The notes under the pieces are model-generated. The model had not been told where the DNA came from and did not search any database. It worked only from the letters and a program-made list of their open reading frames with translations. A DNA stretch of 7,229 bases from Chloroflexota bacterium (GTDB lineage Bacteria; Chloroflexota; Anaerolineae; Anaerolineales; Anaerolineaceae), in assembly GCA_019136175.1 (NCBI GenBank), contig JAGVUS010000044.1:1-7229 (forward strand), written 5' to 3'. Positions within the stretch are counted from its first letter, which is position 1, and the number at the start of each line of letters is the position of its first letter. This document shows positions 1 to 6,076 of this stretch, piece after piece. The translations under genes and the position numbers were made by a program.

Positions 1-195
1 ATTTTTGTGACTCACCAGGAACGTAATATCACAATTTGTAAAAATTTTCGCTTCCCATATCTGCTGCAGGGATGAGCGCAGTGCCAGAGACACGCTTCCC
101 TCCCGGAAAAATTCAGCGAGCTGGAACTTGCCCAAGCCAGGGGATGCATTCCATCCATTTTCTTGCCCCCGATTCTAGATATGACTGGATGGTGA

Positions 196-224
196 TTGAA
201 ACTTTCGGGAATTTTATGTATACT
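196..224 (+). promoter_or_regulatory. Predicted sigma70-type promoter of the cas operon
   Basis: A -35 box TTGAAA (196-201; one mismatch to TTGACA) is separated by exactly 17 nt from a -10 box TATACT (219-224; one mismatch to TATAAT). Transcription would start near 231, giving a leader of about 90 nt before the cas10 start. It is the only well-spaced promoter-like pair I found upstream of the operon, and all downstream genes are packed without room for others. This is a prediction from sequence alone. Confidence 0.55.
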
Positions 225-306
225 ACTAAGTGGAATTTCATATTGGGTCAATCGATTTCCTGCAACCTTCTCCAGCAAAAATAACCAAATAATTCACACC
301 ACCTCA

Positions 307-312
307 AGGAGG
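307..312 (+). promoter_or_regulatory. Shine-Dalgarno AGGAGG deciding the cas10 start
   Basis: A full-consensus AGGAGG lies 9 nt before the ATG at 322 and only 3 nt before the in-frame ATG at 316. The first spacing is normal and the second is too tight, so 322 is preferred. This site also argues against the longer in-frame TTG start at 196, which has no such site and overlaps the -35 box. Confidence 0.75.
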
Positions 313-321
313 GAGATGAGT

Positions 322-1890
322 ATGAAAAAATTTATTCTCACTGTTGTAGATACGTCCGGAATACAAAACTATGTATTTGGAACCAACTCTCTGCAGCAGA
401 ATGTTGGCGCATCTTACCTGGTGGATTGTGCCACGCGCCAGTGGGCGGTGGCGGCAATTCCATGCTCCCATAACGTGTTGAACCTGGACGATCCCAAGCG
501 CCCCTTTGACCTCAACCTTCAGATTGAGCAGGGAAATGTGGAAGCGGAAGTGGTTTATGCCGGGGGTGGGAATGTGGTGATTCTCTTTTCCTCCATGGAC
601 CATGCGCTCCAGTTTACCCGGAACCTGTCTGGAAAAGTATTGAAAGAAGCACCCGGATTAAAAATTGTGGTTGTCCACAAAGAATTTAATTGGGATGCCG
701 ATGCCCTGGGTGGGAAAACTGGCATTCAGCAAACCGCCATGCGTGACCTGGCGAAGAAAAAGAACGCCCCCCCGGTTTCGGTCATTCAACCCGGGCTGGC
801 GGTTACTGCTTCCTGTGTTTATACCGGCATGCCGGCGGTTGGCACCCTTGACGGGAAGCTGGCATCCGCCGAATCGATTGCCAAGGTGAAGGCTGAACCT
901 GAAGCCATTCAGCGTTTGCTTGGATTCGTTGACCTGAAGGAATATAAAACCTTTCCCAAAAATTTTGAAGAACTTGGAAGTACTCCGGGGGAAAAGAGCT
1001 ACCTGGCAGTTGCTCACATTGATGGGAACGGAATGGGTGCCCGCGTGGAGAGTATTCGCGACAAACCGGAGCATTTAACCCCGGCAGGAAACCGTCATTA
1101 CGTGGAATCCCAGCGGGCATTTTCCTTATCCATCCAGGCGGCTGCCCGCATTGCATTGCAGGCAGTAATTGACATGATGATCCGGAATGTTGACAAGAAT
1201 ACAATTGGTGGGGTGATTGATGTATCCAATCAGAAATTACCATTCCGCCCAATTGTGTTTGGCGGAGACGACACCACATTTATCTGTGACGGGCGGATTG
1301 GGTTAAGCCTGGCAAGATGTTACATTGAGACATACGAGCAACAATTGCTGGCTGATCAACAACCAGCATACTGCCGGGCGGGAGTATCCATTGTGCATTC
1401 CCATTTCCCCTTTTCCCGGGCTTATGAACTGGCGGAAAGTTTATGTGCCTCCGCCAAAAAATTCATCCAGGAGCAGGCAACCCCCGGGCAGGCAAGCTTT
1501 TCCGCCATGGACTGGCATTATGCAACCTCCGGCATTGTGTTTGACCTGAAGGAAACCCGAAAGCGGGAGTACACAGTGGCTGCCGGGGAACTGACCATGC
1601 GCCCCGTCCGGGTGACGCCCGGCGGCACTACATGGCGAACTTGGGAAAACTTTGAAAGAGCCGTCACCGAGTTTCAATCCGGGGCATGGGCAGGAAAACA
1701 CAATAAAGTCAAAGCCTTAAGGACAGCCCTTCGCGATGGGGAGACAGCCGTTGCAAATTTCCTCAAGTTGTATCCACCCGGTGATCTTCCCGGGTTGACA
1801 AACTGGAACGGACAGAAAGCCTGGACAGATACCCGGTGCGGATATTTTGACGCCGTTGAAATTGAAGATTTCTTCATTCCACTTTCATAA
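322..1890 (+). CDS. cas10: Cas10-family large subunit, HD-less, with GGDD cyclase motif (type III CRISPR)
   Basis: This is a 522-residue Cas10/Cmr2-like protein, far shorter than usual Cas10 (about 700-1000 residues). It begins directly in the first palm domain (DTSGIQNYVFG, residues 10-20) and has no N-terminal HD phosphohydrolase domain, so single-stranded DNA cutting by this subunit is not expected. Palm 1 contains GGGN (81-84) where palm 2 has GGDD. Palm 2 carries the metal-binding strand (DGNGMG, 234-239) and an intact GGDD (314-317), the signature of cyclic oligoadenylate synthesis from ATP. The helical C-terminal part (from about W438) matches the place of the D4 domain. The linker between palms has one conserved-looking Cys (C165) and no CxxC pair, so the usual zinc site seems lost. 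It heads the operon, 11 nt before the Cas7 gene. Family assignment is firm. Cyclase activity is inferred from motifs. Start at 316 is an alternative. Confidence 0.9.
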   Translation: MKKFILTVVDTSGIQNYVFGTNSLQQNVGASYLVDCATRQWAVAAIPCSHNVLNLDDPKRPFDLNLQIEQGNVEAEVVYAGGGNVVILFSSMDHALQFTRNLSGKVLKEAPGLKIVVVHKEFNWDADALGGKTGIQQTAMRDLAKKKNAPPVSVIQPGLAVTASCVYTGMPAVGTLDGKLASAESIAKVKAEPEAIQRLLGFVDLKEYKTFPKNFEELGSTPGEKSYLAVAHIDGNGMGARVESIRDKPEHLTPAGNRHYVESQRAFSLSIQAAARIALQAVIDMMIRNVDKNTIGGVIDVSNQKLPFRPIVFGGDDTTFICDGRIGLSLARCYIETYEQQLLADQQPAYCRAGVSIVHSHFPFSRAYELAESLCASAKKFIQEQATPGQASFSAMDWHYATSGIVFDLKETRKREYTVAAGELTMRPVRVTPGGTTWRTWENFERAVTEFQSGAWAGKHNKVKALRTALRDGETAVANFLKLYPPGDLPGLTNWNGQKAWTDTRCGYFDAVEIEDFFIPLS

Positions 1891-1901
1891 AGGGGATTCC
1901 G

Positions 1902-2567
1902 ATGAGACAATTTCATTTGAAGATCATTCTAAAGCGGGATGCCACCTTCGGGCGCGGCGATGGCGTTGCCGGGCTGGTGGATACCGAAGTCATGTATGAT
2001 GATCTGGGACTTCCATATCTTGGCGGTCGCGCCATCAAGGGCATCCTGGTCAATGAATGCGCCGATATCCTGGCGGCACTGCCCAACGACAGCCGGAAGG
2101 AAAAGTGGCTGGCTGCTGCAGCCCGACTGTTTGGCAGCCCTGGAAGTACGGAAAAGGAGCAATCCATCCTATCCATGGGAGATGCCCGCCTCCCAGAGGA
2201 AATTCGAACCATGATTGCGCTTGGAGGCATGACGCCTGCGGATGTGCTGGAGACGCTGACTGCCATCCGCCAGCAGACTGCCCTGGAGGAGAGCGGTGTT
2301 TACAAGGAACATTCGCTTCGAACCCAGCGCGTTATCCTGCGGGAGACCCCCTTGATTGCCCGGATCTTATTCCTGGAAGAACCAACCAGTGATGACCTTG
2401 CCCTGCTGCATGCCTGTATCAAGTCATTCCGGCGGGCGGGTACATCCCGCAACCGGGGGCTGGGATTGCTGGAAGCCATTTTCCTGGACCAGACATATCA
2501 AGCCATCCCCGATGACAGGTATTATTGGGGGTTCAGGAGTGATTACATGAAGGAGGGGAGTAAATGA
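1902..2567 (+). CDS. cas7: Cas7/Csm3-like RAMP backbone subunit (single domain)
   Basis: A 221-residue single-domain RAMP protein, close to the usual Csm3 length. After the first beta strand comes a loop FGRGDGVAGLVDTEV (16-30), and D27 aligns by position with the catalytic Asp33 of Csm3 (IDSPVIKD in Streptococcus thermophilus), so target RNA cleavage at this subunit is plausible. The helix that follows (YLGGRAIKGIL, 39-49) corresponds to the PGSSLKG motif. The glycine-rich loop near the C-terminus is TSRNRGLG (181-188). In type III complexes Cas7 subunits bind the crRNA spacer and cut paired target RNA every 6 nt. The start has AAAGGGG 6 nt upstream, and the stop overlaps the next start by 4 nt. 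In the Synechocystis III-D variant the equivalent domain is, as I recall, fused in front of the Cas5-like domain; here it is free-standing. Confidence 0.85.
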   Translation: MRQFHLKIILKRDATFGRGDGVAGLVDTEVMYDDLGLPYLGGRAIKGILVNECADILAALPNDSRKEKWLAAAARLFGSPGSTEKEQSILSMGDARLPEEIRTMIALGGMTPADVLETLTAIRQQTALEESGVYKEHSLRTQRVILRETPLIARILFLEEPTSDDLALLHACIKSFRRAGTSRNRGLGLLEAIFLDQTYQAIPDDRYYWGFRSDYMKEGSK

Positions 2568-4120
2568 ACGCATTATTGTTTCAGCTAAGACTCCTGCAGC
2601 CGGTACTGGCATCACAGGTTGGCGCCGGGGAGGAAAACAGCACCACCACGCTGCCCTACATCCCCGGCAGTGCCATCCGAGGGGCTGTTATCCGGGAATA
2701 TTTGCAGATTCATCGGGGAGAGGATATTTCCCAGACCGATACCGGGCGTAAGTTGTTTTTCAATGGCTCGGTATGTTATTTGAACGCTTATCCATCATGG
2801 GATGGAGGCGTGCGGATGCTGCCAACACCGTTTTCATTGAAATATCCCAAGAAGGATGAAAATGAGAATCCCGTATCCATAACGGATTACGCAATCAATC
2901 CGGATGCCGATCTCTCCAATCCCAAATCACCGCCGGATGACTTTGCTGTCATCAAAACAGGGAACATCTGGCTGCATTCCTTAAACCGAACCATCCGCGT
3001 GCATAACGGCAGCAACCAGCGCATGGTTAAAAGGTCTGGCGAAAGTTTTGTCTTCCGGTATGAGGCACTTGCTGAAGGACAGGTGCTGGCAGGGGTCATC
3101 ATCAGCAAGGATCTGGCACTATTGGCAACCATCCAGTCCCTCTTGAAAGACAAAACCATCCTGCTGGGGGGGGCACTGACTGCGGAATACGGTCAGGTGC
3201 AAGTGGAGAGTTTAAATATCCAACAGAACTGGCAGGAAACCGGGCAGAGAAGTACTTCCGGCGATGGGGTTGTCACCATCACCCTTCTGAGCGATGCCAT
3301 CCTGCGCGGGGAAGATGGTCAATATCATCTTGATCTTCAGCCGGTGCTGAAAAAAACACACAAATCTGCCTTCATCCGGGAACGGATTGTGGGGGGGTTT
3401 AACAAGAAGTGGGGGCTGCCGCTGGCACAATCCATTGCCATACAGGCGGGCAGTGTATTTACCTATAATGCTGGTGAAATCCAGCCGGGTTTACTCGATT
3501 CCATATCGGAAAGCGGGGTTGGGGAACGCAGGGTGGAAGGGTACGGCAGGGTGGCTGTCAACTGGACAAATTCCCCCATGCTGGTTTGGACAAGGGGGGG
3601 AAGCGCTGCCGCCAGCCAAGCCTCTGCCACTCAACTGGTTCCTCCAACCGGTGAAAGTGATGTACTCCTCAAGCGAATCCTGGAGCGCCGCCTGAGAGCC
3701 CTGCTGGATGACAGGCTTGCCGCCGCAGTGGCGGAACTATCCCTACAGGGAGAGATCAGCAATTCCCAACTTTCCCGCCTGCGCCTGGCAGCCCGAAAAG
3801 CCGGGCAGGAAGGGTCGTATCAGCCGGTTGTAACCCACCTGGATGGATTAAAATCCAGCAAAAAACAGTTGGAGCGGGCACGGGTGGCAACCAGGGACAG
3901 GGACGGAAAACCAGTCCGCATATCATTGTTCGAGTGGCTCAAGCAAAATGAGCAGATTTGGGAAACCCATTTTGCCGAAGCAGAGGATGACCTCCCAACC
4001 CTTGGCGGGGTGGCTGTAACCATCCCTGAGCAACTGAAAGTGGAGTATGTGTCCCGGTTGGTTGAAGGTCTGCTTCGGAAAACCAGCCGCGATCACCAGA
4101 AAGAGGGGAGGGTATCATGA
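2564..4120 (+). CDS. csx10: Csx10, Cas5-like RAMP of type III-D, with helical Cas11-like tail
   Basis: A 518-residue protein with Csx10 hallmarks. The N-terminal RAMP domain has YIPGSAIRGAV (32-42), then a Csx10-like stretch from NGSVCYLNAYP to LPTPFSL (about 67-94). A second RAMP-like part contains VGGFNKKWGLP (276-286), an AGSVF strand and the glycine-rich loop GVGERRVEGYGRVAVN ending near residue 343. Csx10 is the III-D Cas5 counterpart and is expected to hold the 5' handle of the crRNA. From about residue 360 to the end the protein is predicted helical and charged (LLKRILERRLRALLDDRLAA; ISNSQLSRLRLAARKAG at 398-414), which would suit a built-in small subunit (Cas11); no separate cas11 gene is seen. 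AGGAGG at 2551-2556 lies 7 nt before the ATG. Both ends overlap neighbours by 4 nt. The gene contains three G-runs of 7-8, but the frame is intact. Confidence 0.87.
   Translation: MNALLFQLRLLQPVLASQVGAGEENSTTTLPYIPGSAIRGAVIREYLQIHRGEDISQTDTGRKLFFNGSVCYLNAYPSWDGGVRMLPTPFSLKYPKKDENENPVSITDYAINPDADLSNPKSPPDDFAVIKTGNIWLHSLNRTIRVHNGSNQRMVKRSGESFVFRYEALAEGQVLAGVIISKDLALLATIQSLLKDKTILLGGALTAEYGQVQVESLNIQQNWQETGQRSTSGDGVVTITLLSDAILRGEDGQYHLDLQPVLKKTHKSAFIRERIVGGFNKKWGLPLAQSIAIQAGSVFTYNAGEIQPGLLDSISESGVGERRVEGYGRVAVNWTNSPMLVWTRGGSAAASQASATQLVPPTGESDVLLKRILERRLRALLDDRLAAAVAELSLQGEISNSQLSRLRLAARKAGQEGSYQPVVTHLDGLKSSKKQLERARVATRDRDGKPVRISLFEWLKQNEQIWETHFAEAEDDLPTLGGVAVTIPEQLKVEYVSRLVEGLLRKTSRDHQKEGRVS
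3166..3173 (+). repeat. Eight-G homopolymer inside csx10
   Basis: This is the longest of several G-runs in the operon; others are 3391-3397 (7 G), 3594-3600 (7 G) and 5491-5496 (6 G). The run encodes part of LLGGAL. The reading frame is correct as given, so no frameshift has happened in this copy. Such tracts are prone to slippage and to sequencing error. Confidence 0.8.
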
Positions 4121-5508
4121 GTGCACAATACCTGAATGCACGCAATCTCAAGGAACGGATCCTGGTCCAGGGCAAACTGGTCCTGGTCACTCCCACTCAC
4201 CTGGGAACGGGTGATACAGACAGCCCCATTGATATGCCGTTGATTCGGGACCCATTGGAAGGGCGGGCTTTGCTGACAGGCGCCACCATTGCAGGTGCAT
4301 TGCGAAACTATTTGCATTTACAAAATCCCAGGCTGGCGGAAACGCTCTTTGGGTCCGTTTCAACCACCACCAGCAGGGAAAGCTACCTGGTGATTGATGA
4401 TGCGATTGGCAATAAACCTGGCGTGGAGTTCCGCGATGGGGTGGCAATTGATCCTCAAACCCGAACAGCGGCGGATAAAAAGAAATTCGATTATGAACTC
4501 CTGGAAGCAGGCACAAGTTTCAACCTGCAATTTGAACTGCTTGTGCCCCAGAATGGAGGAACCCAGCTGGTGGAGGGACTGGCAGTTTGCCTGACTGCCC
4601 TCGAGGAGGGGGAAATCCGGCTGGGAAAACGGAAACGGCGCGGGTTTGGGCGCTGCCAGGTCACCCAATGGGCTATCCAGCGTTTTGACATGACCCAGCC
4701 GCAAGGCATGTTTGCCTGGCTGGAATACAAGCCGGGTAAGCCGGTGGAGGGAGAAGGAATTGCCAGGCGGTTGCTTGGACGGGCACTGACCGATGCTGAG
4801 CGGGCAGCTGCACAACAACGGCAGTGCAACTTAACCATTGATGTCTGTGTGGATGGTTCCATCCTTATCCGGGCGGATGCCGGCTCTGACAGTGGACCTG
4901 ATTTTGTTCACCTGCACTCTGGCGGAAACCCTGTTGTCAGTGGCACCAGCCTGGCAGGAGCCCTGCGCCAGCGGGTTGTAAAAATTGCCAATACCCTGGA
5001 CAAGCCCGGCAGGGAAATTGCCAATATACTTTTTGGAAATTACGCTTATCACAACGAGAGTGACATGCAGTTAACCGCCAGCCGGGTTTGGGTGGATGAG
5101 ACCGCCATTGCCAACCCGGTGAACCTTGTGCAAAGCCGCATCAAGATCGACCGCCTGACAGGCAGCACCTTCCAGGAGGCTTTGTTCAGTGAGCAGCCGG
5201 TTTTTGGAAAGAGCGCCCAATTTCGAATCCACATCCGGCTGGAGGATCCAAAGGAATGGGAGGTGGGTCTGCTGCTCCTGCTGCTGAAGGATATCTGGAT
5301 GGGGGACCTGACCATTGGGGGAGAATCCTCGGTGGGACGAGGTCAGTTGAAAGGCTTGCATGCAGAACTGAAATTTGCAGGAAAGACATGGATATTTCAA
5401 GCGGGCGATGGAAAAACAGTCCATGTATCCGGTACTGATGCCGCACAACTGCAAACATTTGTCGATCAATTCCACTCCATGAATGATTTTGGGGGGCACC
5501 ATGAGTAA
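4117..5508 (+). CDS. cas7: Tandem Cas7-Cas7 RAMP protein (Cas7-2x type)
   Basis: A 463-residue protein made of two Csm3-like RAMP domains. Domain 1 (about 1-205) has THLGTGDTDSPIDMPLIRDP (27-46), whose D39 aligns with the Csm3 catalytic Asp of IDSPVIKDP, then TGATIAGALR (54-63) and a basic glycine-rich loop GKRKRRGFGR (170-179). Domain 2 (about 237-463) repeats this layout: a strand (CNLTIDV), GPDFVHLH with D262 as the matching Asp, SGTSLAGALR (275-284) and IGGESSVGRGQL (400-411). Each domain should occupy one segment of the crRNA-target duplex. This matches the two-Cas7 fusion described in III-D complexes. The ATG sits 4 nt after a GGAGGG and overlaps the csx10 stop (ATGA). The end overlaps csx19 by 8 nt. 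RAMP family membership and the internal duplication are clear; activity of each site is inferred. Confidence 0.87.
   Translation: MSAQYLNARNLKERILVQGKLVLVTPTHLGTGDTDSPIDMPLIRDPLEGRALLTGATIAGALRNYLHLQNPRLAETLFGSVSTTTSRESYLVIDDAIGNKPGVEFRDGVAIDPQTRTAADKKKFDYELLEAGTSFNLQFELLVPQNGGTQLVEGLAVCLTALEEGEIRLGKRKRRGFGRCQVTQWAIQRFDMTQPQGMFAWLEYKPGKPVEGEGIARRLLGRALTDAERAAAQQRQCNLTIDVCVDGSILIRADAGSDSGPDFVHLHSGGNPVVSGTSLAGALRQRVVKIANTLDKPGREIANILFGNYAYHNESDMQLTASRVWVDETAIANPVNLVQSRIKIDRLTGSTFQEALFSEQPVFGKSAQFRIHIRLEDPKEWEVGLLLLLLKDIWMGDLTIGGESSVGRGQLKGLHAELKFAGKTWIFQAGDGKTVHVSGTDAAQLQTFVDQFHSMNDFGGHHE
5491..5496 (+). promoter_or_regulatory. G-rich ribosome site deciding the csx19 start
   Basis: GGGGGG ends 4 nt before the ATG at 5501, inside the last codons of the upstream RAMP gene. 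An earlier in-frame ATG at 5483 has no Shine-Dalgarno sequence before it and would add six residues encoded by this G-run, so 5501 is preferred. The ATGAGTAA overlap there suggests that ribosomes finishing the upstream gene restart here. Confidence 0.5.
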
Positions 5509-6076
5509 ACCTTCTTCTTCTCAAATGCTCTCTTATGAAACCACCCCTTGCGCTTACAATCCCGGTGCGGATGGGGACATCTCCACCTGGCTGAAGGGGC
5601 ATGCCGGGCAGGCTGGCAAGGAAGCCTGGCTGCTGGCTTTTGCTGATGACGGCGTAACCTGGGGCAGGGTGGATTCTGCACGCGGGCTCACCACCTCCCG
5701 TCCACTGGATGCATCCAGGTTGCAAACCCTGCACCTGTTTGGCGAGGATGGCGAATTGCGGCTCTGGCGGGATGGGACTGCGTTTCAGGGTGTTTTCATC
5801 CACGACCTGCCGGAACCGGCAGACCGGTATTTTGATCAGGGCTACATCCTGTGGGGGGATCATGTGGAAAATCCCGGCAGTGATTTTTCGCTGGTGGCGG
5901 ATGGCGCCCAGGGATTGCAGCATGCCGTCCCCCTGGATTTACATAACATCAACCTGGACAACCGACCTCTCAGGCTGTTCATCCGCAACCACCTGGCGGA
6001 GGATCCCCAGGGACAGGCATATGTGTGCTGCAGCCGATTGCTGCGGCTTCAATTGAAAAAAGGAGGGGAAAAATGA
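5501..6076 (+). CDS. csx19: Csx19 (TIGR03984-type), type III-D accessory subunit
   Basis: A 191-residue soluble protein matching the Csx19 pattern: WLLAFADDGVTWGRV (43-57), LHLFGEDGELRLWRDG (77-92), YILWGD (115-120) and a C-terminal CCSRLLRLQL segment. Csx19 occurs almost only in III-D loci and has been seen as a structural subunit of a III-D effector complex; no enzymatic motif is visible, and I know of no assigned catalytic role. Placement between the tandem Cas7 gene and the TIGR03986-type RAMP is typical of III-D and strengthens the subtype call. The stop overlaps the next start (ATGA). Assignment rests on motif memory; a search with the TIGR03984 model would settle it. Confidence 0.82.
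   Translation: MSKPSSSQMLSYETTPCAYNPGADGDISTWLKGHAGQAGKEAWLLAFADDGVTWGRVDSARGLTTSRPLDASRLQTLHLFGEDGELRLWRDGTAFQGVFIHDLPEPADRYFDQGYILWGDHVENPGSDFSLVADGAQGLQHAVPLDLHNINLDNRPLRLFIRNHLAEDPQGQAYVCCSRLLRLQLKKGGEK

Larger units (their letters stand above)
1..315. other. Upstream non-coding region of the cas operon
   Basis: I see no supportable gene here. The sequence is more AT-rich than the coding part that follows. A short frame open from the left edge ends at a TGA at 73-75 and could be the last ~24 codons of an upstream gene, but nothing in it is recognisable. Short open frames on both strands between about 12 and 284 lack ribosome sites and family resemblance. No direct repeats of CRISPR type and no strong hairpin followed by a T-run were found. 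The right part holds the promoter and leader described separately. An imperfect palindrome around ATGCAT (139-149) is present but too short to interpret. Confidence 0.6.

Noticed and set aside
1..75. C-terminal end of an upstream gene running into the window
   Set aside because: The frame is open from the left edge to a TGA at 73-75, but 24 codons with no motif are not enough to call it.
12..284. Short open frames on both strands (88 codons minus, 70 codons plus)
   Set aside because: No ribosome site, no recognisable motif, they overlap each other, and the predicted promoter lies inside them.
1..315. CRISPR array or leader upstream of cas10
   Set aside because: No regularly spaced repeats of 25-40 nt are present.
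196..321. N-terminal signal peptide for cas10 from a TTG start
   Set aside because: The stretch overlaps the predicted promoter, the AGGAGG fits ATG 322, and Cas10 is a cytoplasmic protein whose palm 1 begins right after 322.
5483..5500. Earlier in-frame ATG for csx19
   Set aside because: No ribosome site before 5483; the G-rich site before 5501 and the ATGAGTAA overlap favour the later start.
5186..5923. 245-codon open frame on the minus strand
   Set aside because: It is antisense to the tandem Cas7 and csx19 genes and its product resembles no family I recognise.
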